Source: JAMLIN01 sp964476625 (GTDB taxonomy: Bacteria > Pseudomonadota > Gammaproteobacteria > Burkholderiales > Burkholderiaceae_E). From it: a stretch of DNA of 64,000 bases. The stretch lies in the NCBI GenBank assembly GCA_964476625.1, contig CAYZBJ010000010.1:4169-68168 (forward strand), given 5' to 3'. The notes beneath the pieces were generated by a model. It saw only the letters and a list, made by a program, of their open reading frames with translations, had not been told where the DNA came from and made no database searches. Positions 24,988 through 32,710 of the stretch are shown here, piece after piece. Made by a program: the position numbers and the translations under genes. Numbering within the stretch: position 1 is the stretch's first letter; every line of letters starts with the position of its first letter.

Positions 24988-26082
24988 ATGGGTTCATTGC
25001 CGCGCATTCATCGTGCGAGACGCGCCATCCGACGTTTCGCCGTGTCCTGGTGCTGCACGCTCGCTCCGCTTGGCGCGGTCGCGCAGATCATCCAGGCACC
25101 GCCCATGCCCGCCCAAAGCGTCGGCGCGGTCAACCATACCGCACCGAGCGCCGGCGCCCCGATCGCCACCCGCAGCTCGGCCTCCTCGGGCAGCGACATC
25201 GACCGTTACCAGGAACTGACCGAGATCGGCGGCAAGGCCGGCTCGCCGGCGAATGCCGACGAACTCCAGCAGGCCTACCTGCACTATTGCAGGGCAGCGC
25301 GCGCCGGCTCGACCGATGCACTGGTCCGGCTCGGATGGATGCATCTCAACGGCCTCGGGGTGAAGCAGGACGACGCCATCGCCGGCGCCCTGCTCCGGCG
25401 AGCCTCCGCCTATGGCAGCCAGCTCGCCGGCCAGCTGCTGCTGATGGTTCGCGGCCACGACGAACGCATGCCCGACTGCCTCGGCAACCGGGTGCTCGCG
25501 CACGTCGACGTCGAGCCGGCCCAGCCGATCTCGCGCGGATCGACCCGCATCGCCAGCCCATCACGGTTTTCCACAGTGCCGGTGAGCATCGAGCGCCAGC
25601 GAATCGCCGCCATGGTCATCCGCAGCGCCGCCGAGTTCAGGCTCGATCCCCGCCTGGTCATGGCCCTGATCGGCACCGAATCGAACTTCGATCCCAATGC
25701 CCGCTCGCCGAAGAACGCCTTCGGCCTGATGCAGCTCATCCCCGAGACCGCGGCCCGCTTCCAGGTCACCGACCCGCTCGACCCGGCGCAGAACCTGCGC
25801 GGCGGCATGGCCTACCTGAGCTGGCTGCTGTCGTACTACCGCGGCGACGTGATACTCGCGCTGGCCGCCTACAACGCCGGCGAAGGCGCGGTAGACCGCT
25901 ACAAGGGCGTCCCGCCCTACCCCGAGACCATGGCCTACGTGCAACGGATCCAGGCGCTCTACCCGGCCGACCGCCACGGCTTCAATCCGCGCCTGGCGAC
26001 CGCCTCGCCGCTCCTCGGCGGCCCGACGGCGGCCACCCAGACCGCGGGACTCGGCATTCCCGGCACGGCCGGCAACGACTGA
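24988..26082 (+). CDS. Lytic transglycosylase with SLT domain and Sel1-like repeats
   Basis: A 364-residue exported murein hydrolase. A basic N-terminus (RIHRARRAIRR) leads to a short hydrophobic segment ending GAVAQ, a plausible signal peptide. A Sel1-like/tetratricopeptide-like stretch (DALVRLGWMHLNGLGVKQDD) lies near 95-130. The SLT goose-type domain follows, with catalytic Glu in ALIGTESNFDP near 220, then FGLMQLIPETAARF, and AAYNAGEGAVDRYKG near 293. It cleaves the MurNAc-GlcNAc bond to give 1,6-anhydro ends. Its position in a polysaccharide region suggests a part in opening the cell wall for export machinery. Start 24988 is preferred over 24955. Confidence 0.88.
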   Translation: MGSLPRIHRARRAIRRFAVSWCCTLAPLGAVAQIIQAPPMPAQSVGAVNHTAPSAGAPIATRSSASSGSDIDRYQELTEIGGKAGSPANADELQQAYLHYCRAARAGSTDALVRLGWMHLNGLGVKQDDAIAGALLRRASAYGSQLAGQLLLMVRGHDERMPDCLGNRVLAHVDVEPAQPISRGSTRIASPSRFSTVPVSIERQRIAAMVIRSAAEFRLDPRLVMALIGTESNFDPNARSPKNAFGLMQLIPETAARFQVTDPLDPAQNLRGGMAYLSWLLSYYRGDVILALAAYNAGEGAVDRYKGVPPYPETMAYVQRIQALYPADRHGFNPRLATASPLLGGPTAATQTAGLGIPGTAGND

Positions 26083-26084
26083 TC

Positions 26085-26573
26085 CTAGCGGCGGCCGATT
26101 CCCCGATACTCGAAGCCTCGCCGGCGCATCGCCTGCGGGTCGTAGAGATTGCGACCGTCGAAGACCAGCGGCTGGTTCATGCGGCGGTGGATCTCGTCGA
26201 AGGCGGGCGCACGGAACTCCTTCCACTCGGTCAGGATGAACAAGGCCTCCGCGCCGCGCACCGCCTCGAGCGGCGAGGCGGCCAGGAGGAGGTCGTCGCG
26301 TTCGCCGTAGAGCCGGCGACACTCGTCGGCCGCCGCCGGGTCGTAAGCGGCGACGGTCGCCCCCTCGGCCCATAGGCCTTCGAGCACCACGCGCGAGGGC
26401 GCTTCGCGCATGTCGTCGGTGTTGGGCTTGAACGCGAGGCCCCACACGGCAACGCGCTTGCCCGCGAGCGATCCCATGCGCTCGCGTGCCATGTCGACGA
26501 GCAGGCGCTTCTGGGCGGCGTTGACCGTCTCGACCTGGCCCGAAAGATACGTCCTTCCACCCCGGTCGGCCAA
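26085..26573 (-). pseudogene. ugd: UDP-glucose 6-dehydrogenase, C-terminal remnant
   Basis: About 162 codons from a TTG at 26573 match only the last third of Ugd-type dehydrogenases. QVETVNAAQKRLLVDM opens the central-to-C-terminal helix, followed by VAVWGLAFKPNTDDMREAPS and ILTEWKEFR, and the VFDGRNLYDP end. The N-terminal NAD domain and the catalytic GGSCFPKD region of a full enzyme (about 440 residues) are absent. A TGA lies just upstream in frame and the divergent epimerase starts 25 bp away. The 3' end sits 2 bp past the transglycosylase stop. It looks like a deletion or rearrangement product. Residual expression is possible but catalysis is not. Confidence 0.82.
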
Positions 26574-26597
26574 TAACCAAGTTCACGAGCAAGGCAA

Positions 26598-27611
26598 ATG
26601 CGAGCCACCGCCCCCCACGATCCCGCCGGCCACATCCTCGTCACCGGAGCGGCCGGCTTCATCGGCATGCATGCCTGCATCGCCCTGCTCGAGCGCGGCT
26701 ACCGCGTCCACGGCGTCGACAACCTGAACGCCTACTATCCGGTGTCGCTCAAGGAGGACCGGATCGCCTGCGTGCGCCAGCATCCCGGCGCCGAGCGCTT
26801 CGAGTTCACCCGGCTCGACATCGCCGACGCCGGGGCGGTCGGCGCCCTGTTCGGGGAAACGGGCTTCACCCACGTCCTGCATCTCGCCGCGCAGGCGGGC
26901 GTACGGCACTCGATCGACCATCCGCTCGACTACACCCACTCCAACCTGGTCGGCATGAGCGTGATCCTCGAGGCGGCTCGCGCCGCCCGGGTGCGCCACC
27001 TCGTCTACGCGAGCAGCTCCAGCGTCTACGGTGGCAATACCCGCCTGCCGTTCTCGGAGGATGACCGCGTCGATCATCCGGTCAGCTTCTATGCCGCCAC
27101 CAAACGCGCCAACGAGGCCATGGCCTACAGCTATGCCCACCTGTACGCGATCCCCTGCACCGGGCTGCGCTTCTTCACCGCGTACGGTCCCTGGGGACGC
27201 CCGGACATGGCGGCCTGGCTGTTCACCGACGCCATCCTCGCCGAGCGGCCGATCCGGGTCTTCGAGCAGGGCCGGCTGCGGCGCGACTTCACCTATATCG
27301 ACGACATCGTCGAGGGCATCTGCAGGGTCGTCGAGCGGCCCGCCCCGCCCGACGATGCGGGTGCGCCCCACGCCCTGTTCAACATCGGCAATCACTCGCC
27401 CAATACGGTCAACGAACTGATCGCCATCATCGAGGCGGCCACCGGGCGCCGCGCCGGGCGCGAGGAGCTGCCGATGCAGCCGGGCGACGTGGAGGCGACC
27501 TTCGCCGATGTCGATCGCCTGCGCATGGCCACCGGCTTCGAACCCTCGACCCCGCTAGAGGCGGGCATGCGTCGCTTCGTCGACTGGTTCCGCGAGTACC
27601 ACGGACGCTGA
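26598..27611 (+). CDS. NAD-dependent epimerase, UDP-glucuronate 4-epimerase-like
   Basis: A 337-residue extended SDR. The NAD motif is VTGAAGFIGMHACIALLERGY near 16-36. The active-site region is YASSSSVYGGNTRLPFSEDD and the Tyr-x3-Lys is in SFYAATKRANEAMAY near 160-168. The 'GLRFFTAYGPWGRPDMA' block is typical of the UDP-GlcA to UDP-GalA 4-epimerases (LspL/WbnF). A precursor UDP-GlcA would come from Ugd, whose only copy here is the adjacent truncated remnant, so another full ugd must exist or the gene uses imported substrate. AAGG precedes the ATG as a modest ribosome site. Confidence 0.88.
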   Translation: MRATAPHDPAGHILVTGAAGFIGMHACIALLERGYRVHGVDNLNAYYPVSLKEDRIACVRQHPGAERFEFTRLDIADAGAVGALFGETGFTHVLHLAAQAGVRHSIDHPLDYTHSNLVGMSVILEAARAARVRHLVYASSSSVYGGNTRLPFSEDDRVDHPVSFYAATKRANEAMAYSYAHLYAIPCTGLRFFTAYGPWGRPDMAAWLFTDAILAERPIRVFEQGRLRRDFTYIDDIVEGICRVVERPAPPDDAGAPHALFNIGNHSPNTVNELIAIIEAATGRRAGREELPMQPGDVEATFADVDRLRMATGFEPSTPLEAGMRRFVDWFREYHGR

Positions 27612-27616
27612 CCGGC

Positions 27617-27637
27617 GCCGGCCCGACGCGGGCCGGC
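27617..27637 (+). terminator. Stem-loop after the epimerase gene
   Basis: GCCGGCCC (27617-27624) and GGGCCGGC (27630-27637) form a perfect 8-bp stem with a 5-nt loop, 6 nt after the epimerase stop. No T-tract follows, so it may act as a weak terminator or an mRNA-stabilising hairpin before fabI. Confidence 0.5.
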
Positions 27638-27695
27638 GTGGCTCGTGCGACAATTCTCCCGGACCAACATGAACACACGCGCGGAGACGCCTACG

Positions 27696-28496
27696 ATGGG
27701 ATTTCTCGCCGGCAAACGGATCCTGATCCTCGGATTGCTGTCGAATCGGTCGATCGCCTACGGCATTGCCCGGGCCTGCCATGCCCAGGGCGCGGAGCTC
27801 GCCTTCACCTACCAGGGGGAGCGCTTCCGGGACCGGATCACCGCCATGGCCGCCGAATTCGGCTCGACCCTGGTGTTTCCCTGCGATGTCGCCGAGGACG
27901 AGCAGATCGATGCGCTGTTCGCCGAACTCGGCAAGCAGTGGGACGGGCTCGACGGCCTCGTCCACGCGGTGGCCTTCGCGCCGCGCGAGGCGATCGCCGG
28001 CGACTTCCTCGACGGCGCGAGCCGCGAGGCCTTCCGGGTGGCGCACGACATCTCCGCCTACAGCTTCGTCGGCCTGGCCAAGGCGGCCCGGCCGATGATG
28101 CAAGGCCGCAATGCGGCCCTGCTGACCTTGAGCTACCTCGGCGCCGTGCGCGTCATGCCCAACTACAACACGATGGGGCTGGCCAAGGCGAGCCTCGAGG
28201 CGGCGGTGCGCTTCATGGCCGAAAGCCTCGGGCCGAAAGGGATCCGGGTCAACGCGATTTCCGCCGGCCCGATCCGCACCCTGGCCGCGAGCGGCATCAA
28301 GAACTTCTCGCGCATGCTCGACTTCAACGCCGCGAACTCCCCACTGCGGCGCAACGTCACCATCGACGACGTCGGCAATGCGGCCGCGTTCCTGCTCTCC
28401 GATCTCGCCGCCGGCATCACCGGCGGCATCACCTACGTCGATGGCGGCTTCCACCAGGTCGCCGGCGGCATGGCCGGGCTGCTCGACGAATCCTGA
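27696..28496 (+). CDS. fabI: Enoyl-ACP reductase FabI
   Basis: NADH-dependent reduction of trans-2-enoyl-ACP, last step of each fatty-acid elongation cycle. The 266-residue product has the FabI nucleotide motif GLLSNRSIAYGIA near 14-26 and the QGERF segment. The catalytic pair lies in NYNTMGLAKASLEA (Tyr about 156, Lys about 163). The substrate-loop segment ISAGPIRTLAASGI matches triclosan-sensitive FabI. ATG 27696 gives the canonical MGFLAGKRILI start. An in-frame ATG at 27669 would add nine residues. Confidence 0.94.
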   Translation: MGFLAGKRILILGLLSNRSIAYGIARACHAQGAELAFTYQGERFRDRITAMAAEFGSTLVFPCDVAEDEQIDALFAELGKQWDGLDGLVHAVAFAPREAIAGDFLDGASREAFRVAHDISAYSFVGLAKAARPMMQGRNAALLTLSYLGAVRVMPNYNTMGLAKASLEAAVRFMAESLGPKGIRVNAISAGPIRTLAASGIKNFSRMLDFNAANSPLRRNVTIDDVGNAAAFLLSDLAAGITGGITYVDGGFHQVAGGMAGLLDES

Positions 28497-28530
28497 AGCC
28501 GCAAGGCAGAGACACCACGCCGGGAGCACC

Positions 28531-29619
28531 ATGGGCACCGCCTCACCTGCCGGGACCATCGCCAGCGCCGCTTCGGCTGCCGGCGACATCCGCCTGACCT
28601 CGTTCTCCCATGGCGGCGGTTGCGGCTGCAAGATCGCCCCCGGCGTCCTCGCCGACATCCTGAAACAGTCCGGCCCGCTGCCGGTGCCAGCCGAACTGCT
28701 GGTCGGCATCGAGACCTCGGACGACGCCGCGGTCTACCGGATCAACGAGACCCAGGCGCTGGTCGCGACGACCGACTTCTTCATGCCGATCGTCGACGAC
28801 CCCTTCGATTTCGGGCGCATCGCCGCCACCAACGCGATCTCGGACGTCTATGCGATGGGCGGCAGGCCGGTCCTCGCACTGGCCCTGGTGGCGATGCCGA
28901 TCGACCGGCTGCCGACCGAGACGATCCGTCGCATCCTCGAGGGCGGCCAGTCGGTGTGCGCCGCGGCCGGCATCCCGATCGCGGGCGGCCATACCATCGA
29001 CTCGGTCGAACCGATCTACGGCCTGGTCGCGATCGGCCTGGTCGATCCGCGCCGCCTCAAGCGCAACTCCGGCGCCCGGCCCGGCGATCGCCTCGTCCTC
29101 GGCAAGCCGCTGGGCGTGGGCATCCTGTCGGCGGCCCTCAAGAAGGAGCGCCTGTCCGACGCGGGCTACCGGGCGATGATCGACAGCACCACCCGGCCGA
29201 ATACCGCGGGCATCGGGCTGGCCGAACTCGACGGCGTCCATGCCATGACCGACGTCACCGGCTTCGGCCTGCTCGGCCACGGCCTCGAGATCCTGCGCGG
29301 GTCGGGACTCGGCGGCACCATCCGCCATGCCGACCTGCCGCTGCTCGACGGTGTGATGGACCTCGTCGCCGCCGGCTGCATCACCGGCGCCTCGGGGCGC
29401 AACTGGCAAGGCTACGGCGCCGAAGTGGATCTCGGCCCGGCGATCGATGCCGGCCGCCAGGCGGTGCTCACCGATCCGCAGACTTCCGGCGGCCTGCTGG
29501 TCGCCTGTGCGCCGGAATCGGTCGATGCGGTGCTCGATGTGTTTCGTCGCGACGGCTTCGTGCAGGCAGCCGAGATCGGCGACCTCCACGCCGGCCCCGC
29601 CCGGCTACGCGTCATCTAG
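28531..29619 (+). CDS. selD: Selenide, water dikinase SelD (cysteine form)
   Basis: SelD makes monoselenophosphate from selenide and ATP for selenoproteins and selenouridine tRNA. The 362-residue product has the N-terminal catalytic Cys in SHGGGCGCK (C31, K34). A Cys, not a selenocysteine, occupies this site. The AIRS-fold signature follows: TTDFFMPIVDDPFDFGRIAATNAISDVYAMGG near 72-103. The first 20 residues are Ala/Ser-rich and not conserved. It follows fabI by 34 bp. No selA, selB, selU or selenoprotein gene is in the window, so its user pathway cannot be told. Confidence 0.93.
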   Translation: MGTASPAGTIASAASAAGDIRLTSFSHGGGCGCKIAPGVLADILKQSGPLPVPAELLVGIETSDDAAVYRINETQALVATTDFFMPIVDDPFDFGRIAATNAISDVYAMGGRPVLALALVAMPIDRLPTETIRRILEGGQSVCAAAGIPIAGGHTIDSVEPIYGLVAIGLVDPRRLKRNSGARPGDRLVLGKPLGVGILSAALKKERLSDAGYRAMIDSTTRPNTAGIGLAELDGVHAMTDVTGFGLLGHGLEILRGSGLGGTIRHADLPLLDGVMDLVAAGCITGASGRNWQGYGAEVDLGPAIDAGRQAVLTDPQTSGGLLVACAPESVDAVLDVFRRDGFVQAAEIGDLHAGPARLRVI

Positions 29620-29634
29620 CCTGGCCTGTACACG

Positions 29635-30834
29635 ATGAATCCGTACTCCCTGTCGCGCAGGGCGATCGCCTTGCGCAGTTCCGCGATCCGCGAAATCCTC
29701 AAGATCACCGCGCAACCCGAGGTGATTTCCTTCGCCGGTGGCCTGCCGTCGCCCCTGACCTTTCCGATCGAGCACCTGCGCAGCGCGACCGAGCGGGTCT
29801 GGCAGCACCAGGCGCAGGCGGCGCTCCAGTATGGTCCGACCGAAGGCCATGCCCCCCTGCGCGAGTGGATCGCCGAGCGCCTGCGCGCGCAAGGCTCGAC
29901 GCAGGTGAGCGCCGAGCAGGTGCTGGTCACCACCGGCTCACAGCAGGGCCTGGACCTGCTCACCAAGGTGCTGGTCGATGAAGGCAGCAAGCTGCTGGTG
30001 GAAACCCCCAGCTACCTGGGTGCGCTGCAGGCTTTCGCGATGGGCGAACCGCGATTCGAGGCAATGCCTTCGGACGAGCACGGCATCGTGGTCGACGCGC
30101 TCGACGACGCGCTGTTGCAGGATGCGAGGCTGTTGTACTGTCTGCCGAATTTCCAGAACCCGACGGGCCGCACCTTGCCCCTGGCGCGGCGCGAAGCCCT
30201 CGTGGCCCGGGCCAGGCGGGCTGGCGTGCCGATCGTCGAGGACGATCCCTACGGCGAGCTCAACTACAGCGGCGGGCGCCTGCCCAGCCTGCACTCGATG
30301 CATCCCGATGGCGTCGTCTACCTCGGCTCCTTCTCCAAGTTGCTGACCCCGGGCTTTCGCCTCGGCTACATGGTGGCACCGCCGGCCATTCTCGAGAAAT
30401 GCGTGCAGGCCAAGCAGGCGGCCGACCTGCACACACCCTCGTTCACCCAGCATGTGGTGTTCGAGGCGATCAGGGAGGGATTCCTCGAGCAGCACATCCC
30501 GACCATCCGCGCCCTGTACGGCCGCCAGTGCCAGTACATGCTGGAGGCGCTGCAACGCCACTTCCCAGCCGAAGCCAGCTGGAGCCGCCCCGAAGGCGGC
30601 ATGTTCATCTGGGTGCGCCTGCCGCCATCGGTGGACGCCGAGCAGCTGCTGCTGCAGGCCATCGCGAACAAGGTGGCATTCGTGCCCGGTGCACCGTTCT
30701 TCTGCGGCGCGCCGCAACGCAACACCCTGCGTCTGTCCTTCGTGACGGTGCCCAGGCAGGACATCGAACGGGGCATGGCGCTGCTCGGCAGCCTGGTCCG
30801 GGATGCGCTGGCGGTGCAGCCAGGCGCTCGCTGA
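29635..30834 (+). CDS. PLP-dependent aminotransferase, class I/II (2-aminoadipate or aromatic type)
   Basis: A 399-residue fold-type I aminotransferase. The N-terminus has ALRSSAIREILKITAQPEVISFAGGLPSP, found in LysN / MocR-like stand-alone aminotransferases. The Asp region is EDDPYGELNY near 200-209 and the PLP Lys lies in YLGSFSKLLTPGFRLGYM near 232. A terminal Arg in NTLRLSFVT binds the substrate carboxylate. Substrate cannot be assigned; 2-aminoadipate or aromatic amino acids are typical. It follows selD by 15 bp and probably shares its transcript. Confidence 0.88.
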   Translation: MNPYSLSRRAIALRSSAIREILKITAQPEVISFAGGLPSPLTFPIEHLRSATERVWQHQAQAALQYGPTEGHAPLREWIAERLRAQGSTQVSAEQVLVTTGSQQGLDLLTKVLVDEGSKLLVETPSYLGALQAFAMGEPRFEAMPSDEHGIVVDALDDALLQDARLLYCLPNFQNPTGRTLPLARREALVARARRAGVPIVEDDPYGELNYSGGRLPSLHSMHPDGVVYLGSFSKLLTPGFRLGYMVAPPAILEKCVQAKQAADLHTPSFTQHVVFEAIREGFLEQHIPTIRALYGRQCQYMLEALQRHFPAEASWSRPEGGMFIWVRLPPSVDAEQLLLQAIANKVAFVPGAPFFCGAPQRNTLRLSFVTVPRQDIERGMALLGSLVRDALAVQPGAR

Positions 30835-30860
30835 GCGACTGTCGCGCCTGTCCGTCGCGC

Positions 30861-31820
30861 CTACGCTGCGTCGGCGAGGAACACCGCGAACCAGTCGTTC
30901 TCGTCGAACCAGCGCCCGGACACCCGCCATCCCGCCTCGGCGAGCAGCCCCGCGAAGCGCCCGGGCGTGTACTTGCAGGAGTTCTCGGTGTGGACGCGAT
31001 CGCCAGCGTCGAAATGGCGACGCCCGTCGGGCCAAGCCACCCACTGGTTCTCATTGGCCTCGAGATGCATCTCGATGCGCGAGAGTTCCTCGTTGAAGAA
31101 GGCCACGTGCCGCCAGCGCAAGGGGTCGAAATCGGTGCCGGCGATGCGGTTGAGGTGGTTGAGCACATTGCGGTTGAACGCGGCGGTGACGCCGAGCCGG
31201 TCATCGTAGGCCGCCTCGAGCACCGCCCGATCCTTGACGAGATCGACGCCGATCAGCAGCGCACCGTCCTCGCCCGCATTGGCCCGGACGCGACGCAGGA
31301 AAGCGATCGCGAGTTCCGGCGTGAAATTGCCGATGCTCGAACCGGGATAGAACAACAGGCGCCGGCCGGGCGCCTCGTCGCGATCGAGCGTCCATTCACG
31401 CGCGAGGTCGCGGCCGAGGGCCGTCATCGCGACATCGGGATGGCGGGGAGCGATCGCGGCGACCGCATCGCGAACGAAGCCGATCGAGATGTCGATCGCC
31501 ACGTAGCGCGCGCAGCCGAGCACCGGCAGGATCGCGTCGGCCTTGCGGCAATCACCGGCGCCGAGGTCGACCAGGGTGGCACCACCACCGATGCGCTCGC
31601 GGACCGCGGCAGCCGCCACCGGCAGGATCGCCGCCTCGGTGCGCGTCGGATAGTACTCGGGCGTTTCACAGATCGCCGCGAAAAGCGCCGAGCCGAGGCG
31701 ATCGTAGAAGTACTTCGGCGCGATGCTCGCCCGCGGTTCGCCCAGTCTGCGTCGGATCTCGCTGACTTCGTCTTGCGCGGTCGCAGCCGCGACGATCTCT
31801 CCCGGGCTATCGTCTTCCAT
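30861..31820 (-). CDS. EgtD-like histidine N-alpha-trimethyltransferase
   Basis: A SAM-dependent methyltransferase of 319 residues, close to EgtD (321), which makes hercynine in ergothioneine synthesis. SAM-binding LVDLGAGDCRKADAIL is near residues 78-93, followed by YVAIDIS, and YPGSSIGNFTPE near 155. The EgtD substrate region with NVLNHLNR and F-x-H-x-A-F-x-NEELSRIEMHLEA is present. The start at 31820 has an AGGGAA ribosome site. EgtB, the sulfoxide synthase usually adjacent in proteobacteria, is not next to it. The gene faces the aminotransferase tail to tail and is divergent from the ABC exporter. Confidence 0.86.
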   Translation of the reverse strand: MEDDSPGEIVAAATAQDEVSEIRRRLGEPRASIAPKYFYDRLGSALFAAICETPEYYPTRTEAAILPVAAAAVRERIGGGATLVDLGAGDCRKADAILPVLGCARYVAIDISIGFVRDAVAAIAPRHPDVAMTALGRDLAREWTLDRDEAPGRRLLFYPGSSIGNFTPELAIAFLRRVRANAGEDGALLIGVDLVKDRAVLEAAYDDRLGVTAAFNRNVLNHLNRIAGTDFDPLRWRHVAFFNEELSRIEMHLEANENQWVAWPDGRRHFDAGDRVHTENSCKYTPGRFAGLLAEAGWRVSGRWFDENDWFAVFLADAA

Positions 31821-31900
31821 GGTGTTCCCTGGTTCGCCAGCGCCCGCCCTCCTCGGTGGCCGGCCGCGCGGCAGAGCCTCCCGTATAACATAGGTCGGAT

Positions 31901-31919
31901 CCCCGACAACGAGTCGGGG
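31901..31919. repeat. CCCCGAC-N5-GTCGGGG inverted repeat between egtD and the exporter
   Basis: A perfect 7-bp inverted repeat with a 5-nt AACGA spacer lies between the two divergent genes, about 80 bp from egtD and just before the ABC gene. It may be an operator or a small hairpin. Nothing else in the 125-bp gap stands out apart from a TATAAC at 31884. Confidence 0.35.
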
Positions 31920-31945
31920 TCGTGATCGGAACCCCCGATTCTTCG

Positions 31946-32710
31946 ATGGCCGACAGACACGTACCCGCATCAGCATCGGTGGCCGCTCCGTCGAGCCCGG
32001 CCCTGCGCGCGCCCGCGGCGGAATCATCCGACCGCGGTACGCGCCCGCCGCCCGCGCTGTCGGTGGCGGATCTCGCCAAGCGATTCGGCGAGCATCGCCT
32101 GCTCGGGTCGGTATCGCTCGAGATCGACGCGGGCGAGCGGGTCATCCTGCTGGGCGAATCGGGCAGCGGCAAGTCCACCCTGCTCAACCTGGTCGCCGGC
32201 CTCGAGCCGGCCGATGCCGGCACGATCCACATTGCCGGCGAGCGGGTCGACGGCCGGGATGCCGATGCCAGCGCGGCGCTGCGGCGCATGCGCCTGGGTT
32301 TCGTGTTCCAGGCCTTCCACCTGCTGCCGCAACTCGACGCGATCGCCAACGTCATGGTGCCGCTGCTGCTGCTGGGCACCCCGTACCGGGAGGCCCGCCG
32401 ACTTGCCGAGGCACAGCTCGCAGCGCTCGACATCGCCGCGCGCGCCGATGCGCTGCCGGCAACCCTGTCCGGTGGCGAACAGCAACGAGTCGCGATCGCC
32501 CGCGCGCTGGTGCATCGACCGGCCCTGCTGCTCGCCGACGAGCCGACCGGCAATCTCGACGAAGAGAACGCGCAGCGCGTGCTCGAATTGCTCGAGCGCG
32601 CGTGCAGCGAGCACGGCGCCGCTTTGCTGATGGCCACCCACTCCACCCAGGCCGCCCGGGCCGGATCGCGAGTGCTGCGACTCGCCCACGCCGGCCTGCA
32701 TAGCGCATGA
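31946..32710 (+). CDS. ABC transporter ATP-binding protein, LolD/MacB type
   Basis: About 254 residues (262 if an upstream ATG at 31922 is used). Walker A GESGSGKSTLL is near residues 73-83, Q-loop in VFQAFHLLPQLD, signature LSGGEQQRVAIARAL, Walker B ALLLADEPTGNLDEEN, and the H-loop is in MATHS. The family energises FtsX-like permeases that act at the envelope rather than importing solutes. The first 40 residues are Ala/Pro/Ser-rich and low complexity. The stop overlaps the permease gene by 4 bp. Confidence 0.93.
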   Translation: MADRHVPASASVAAPSSPALRAPAAESSDRGTRPPPALSVADLAKRFGEHRLLGSVSLEIDAGERVILLGESGSGKSTLLNLVAGLEPADAGTIHIAGERVDGRDADASAALRRMRLGFVFQAFHLLPQLDAIANVMVPLLLLGTPYREARRLAEAQLAALDIAARADALPATLSGGEQQRVAIARALVHRPALLLADEPTGNLDEENAQRVLELLERACSEHGAALLMATHSTQAARAGSRVLRLAHAGLHSA

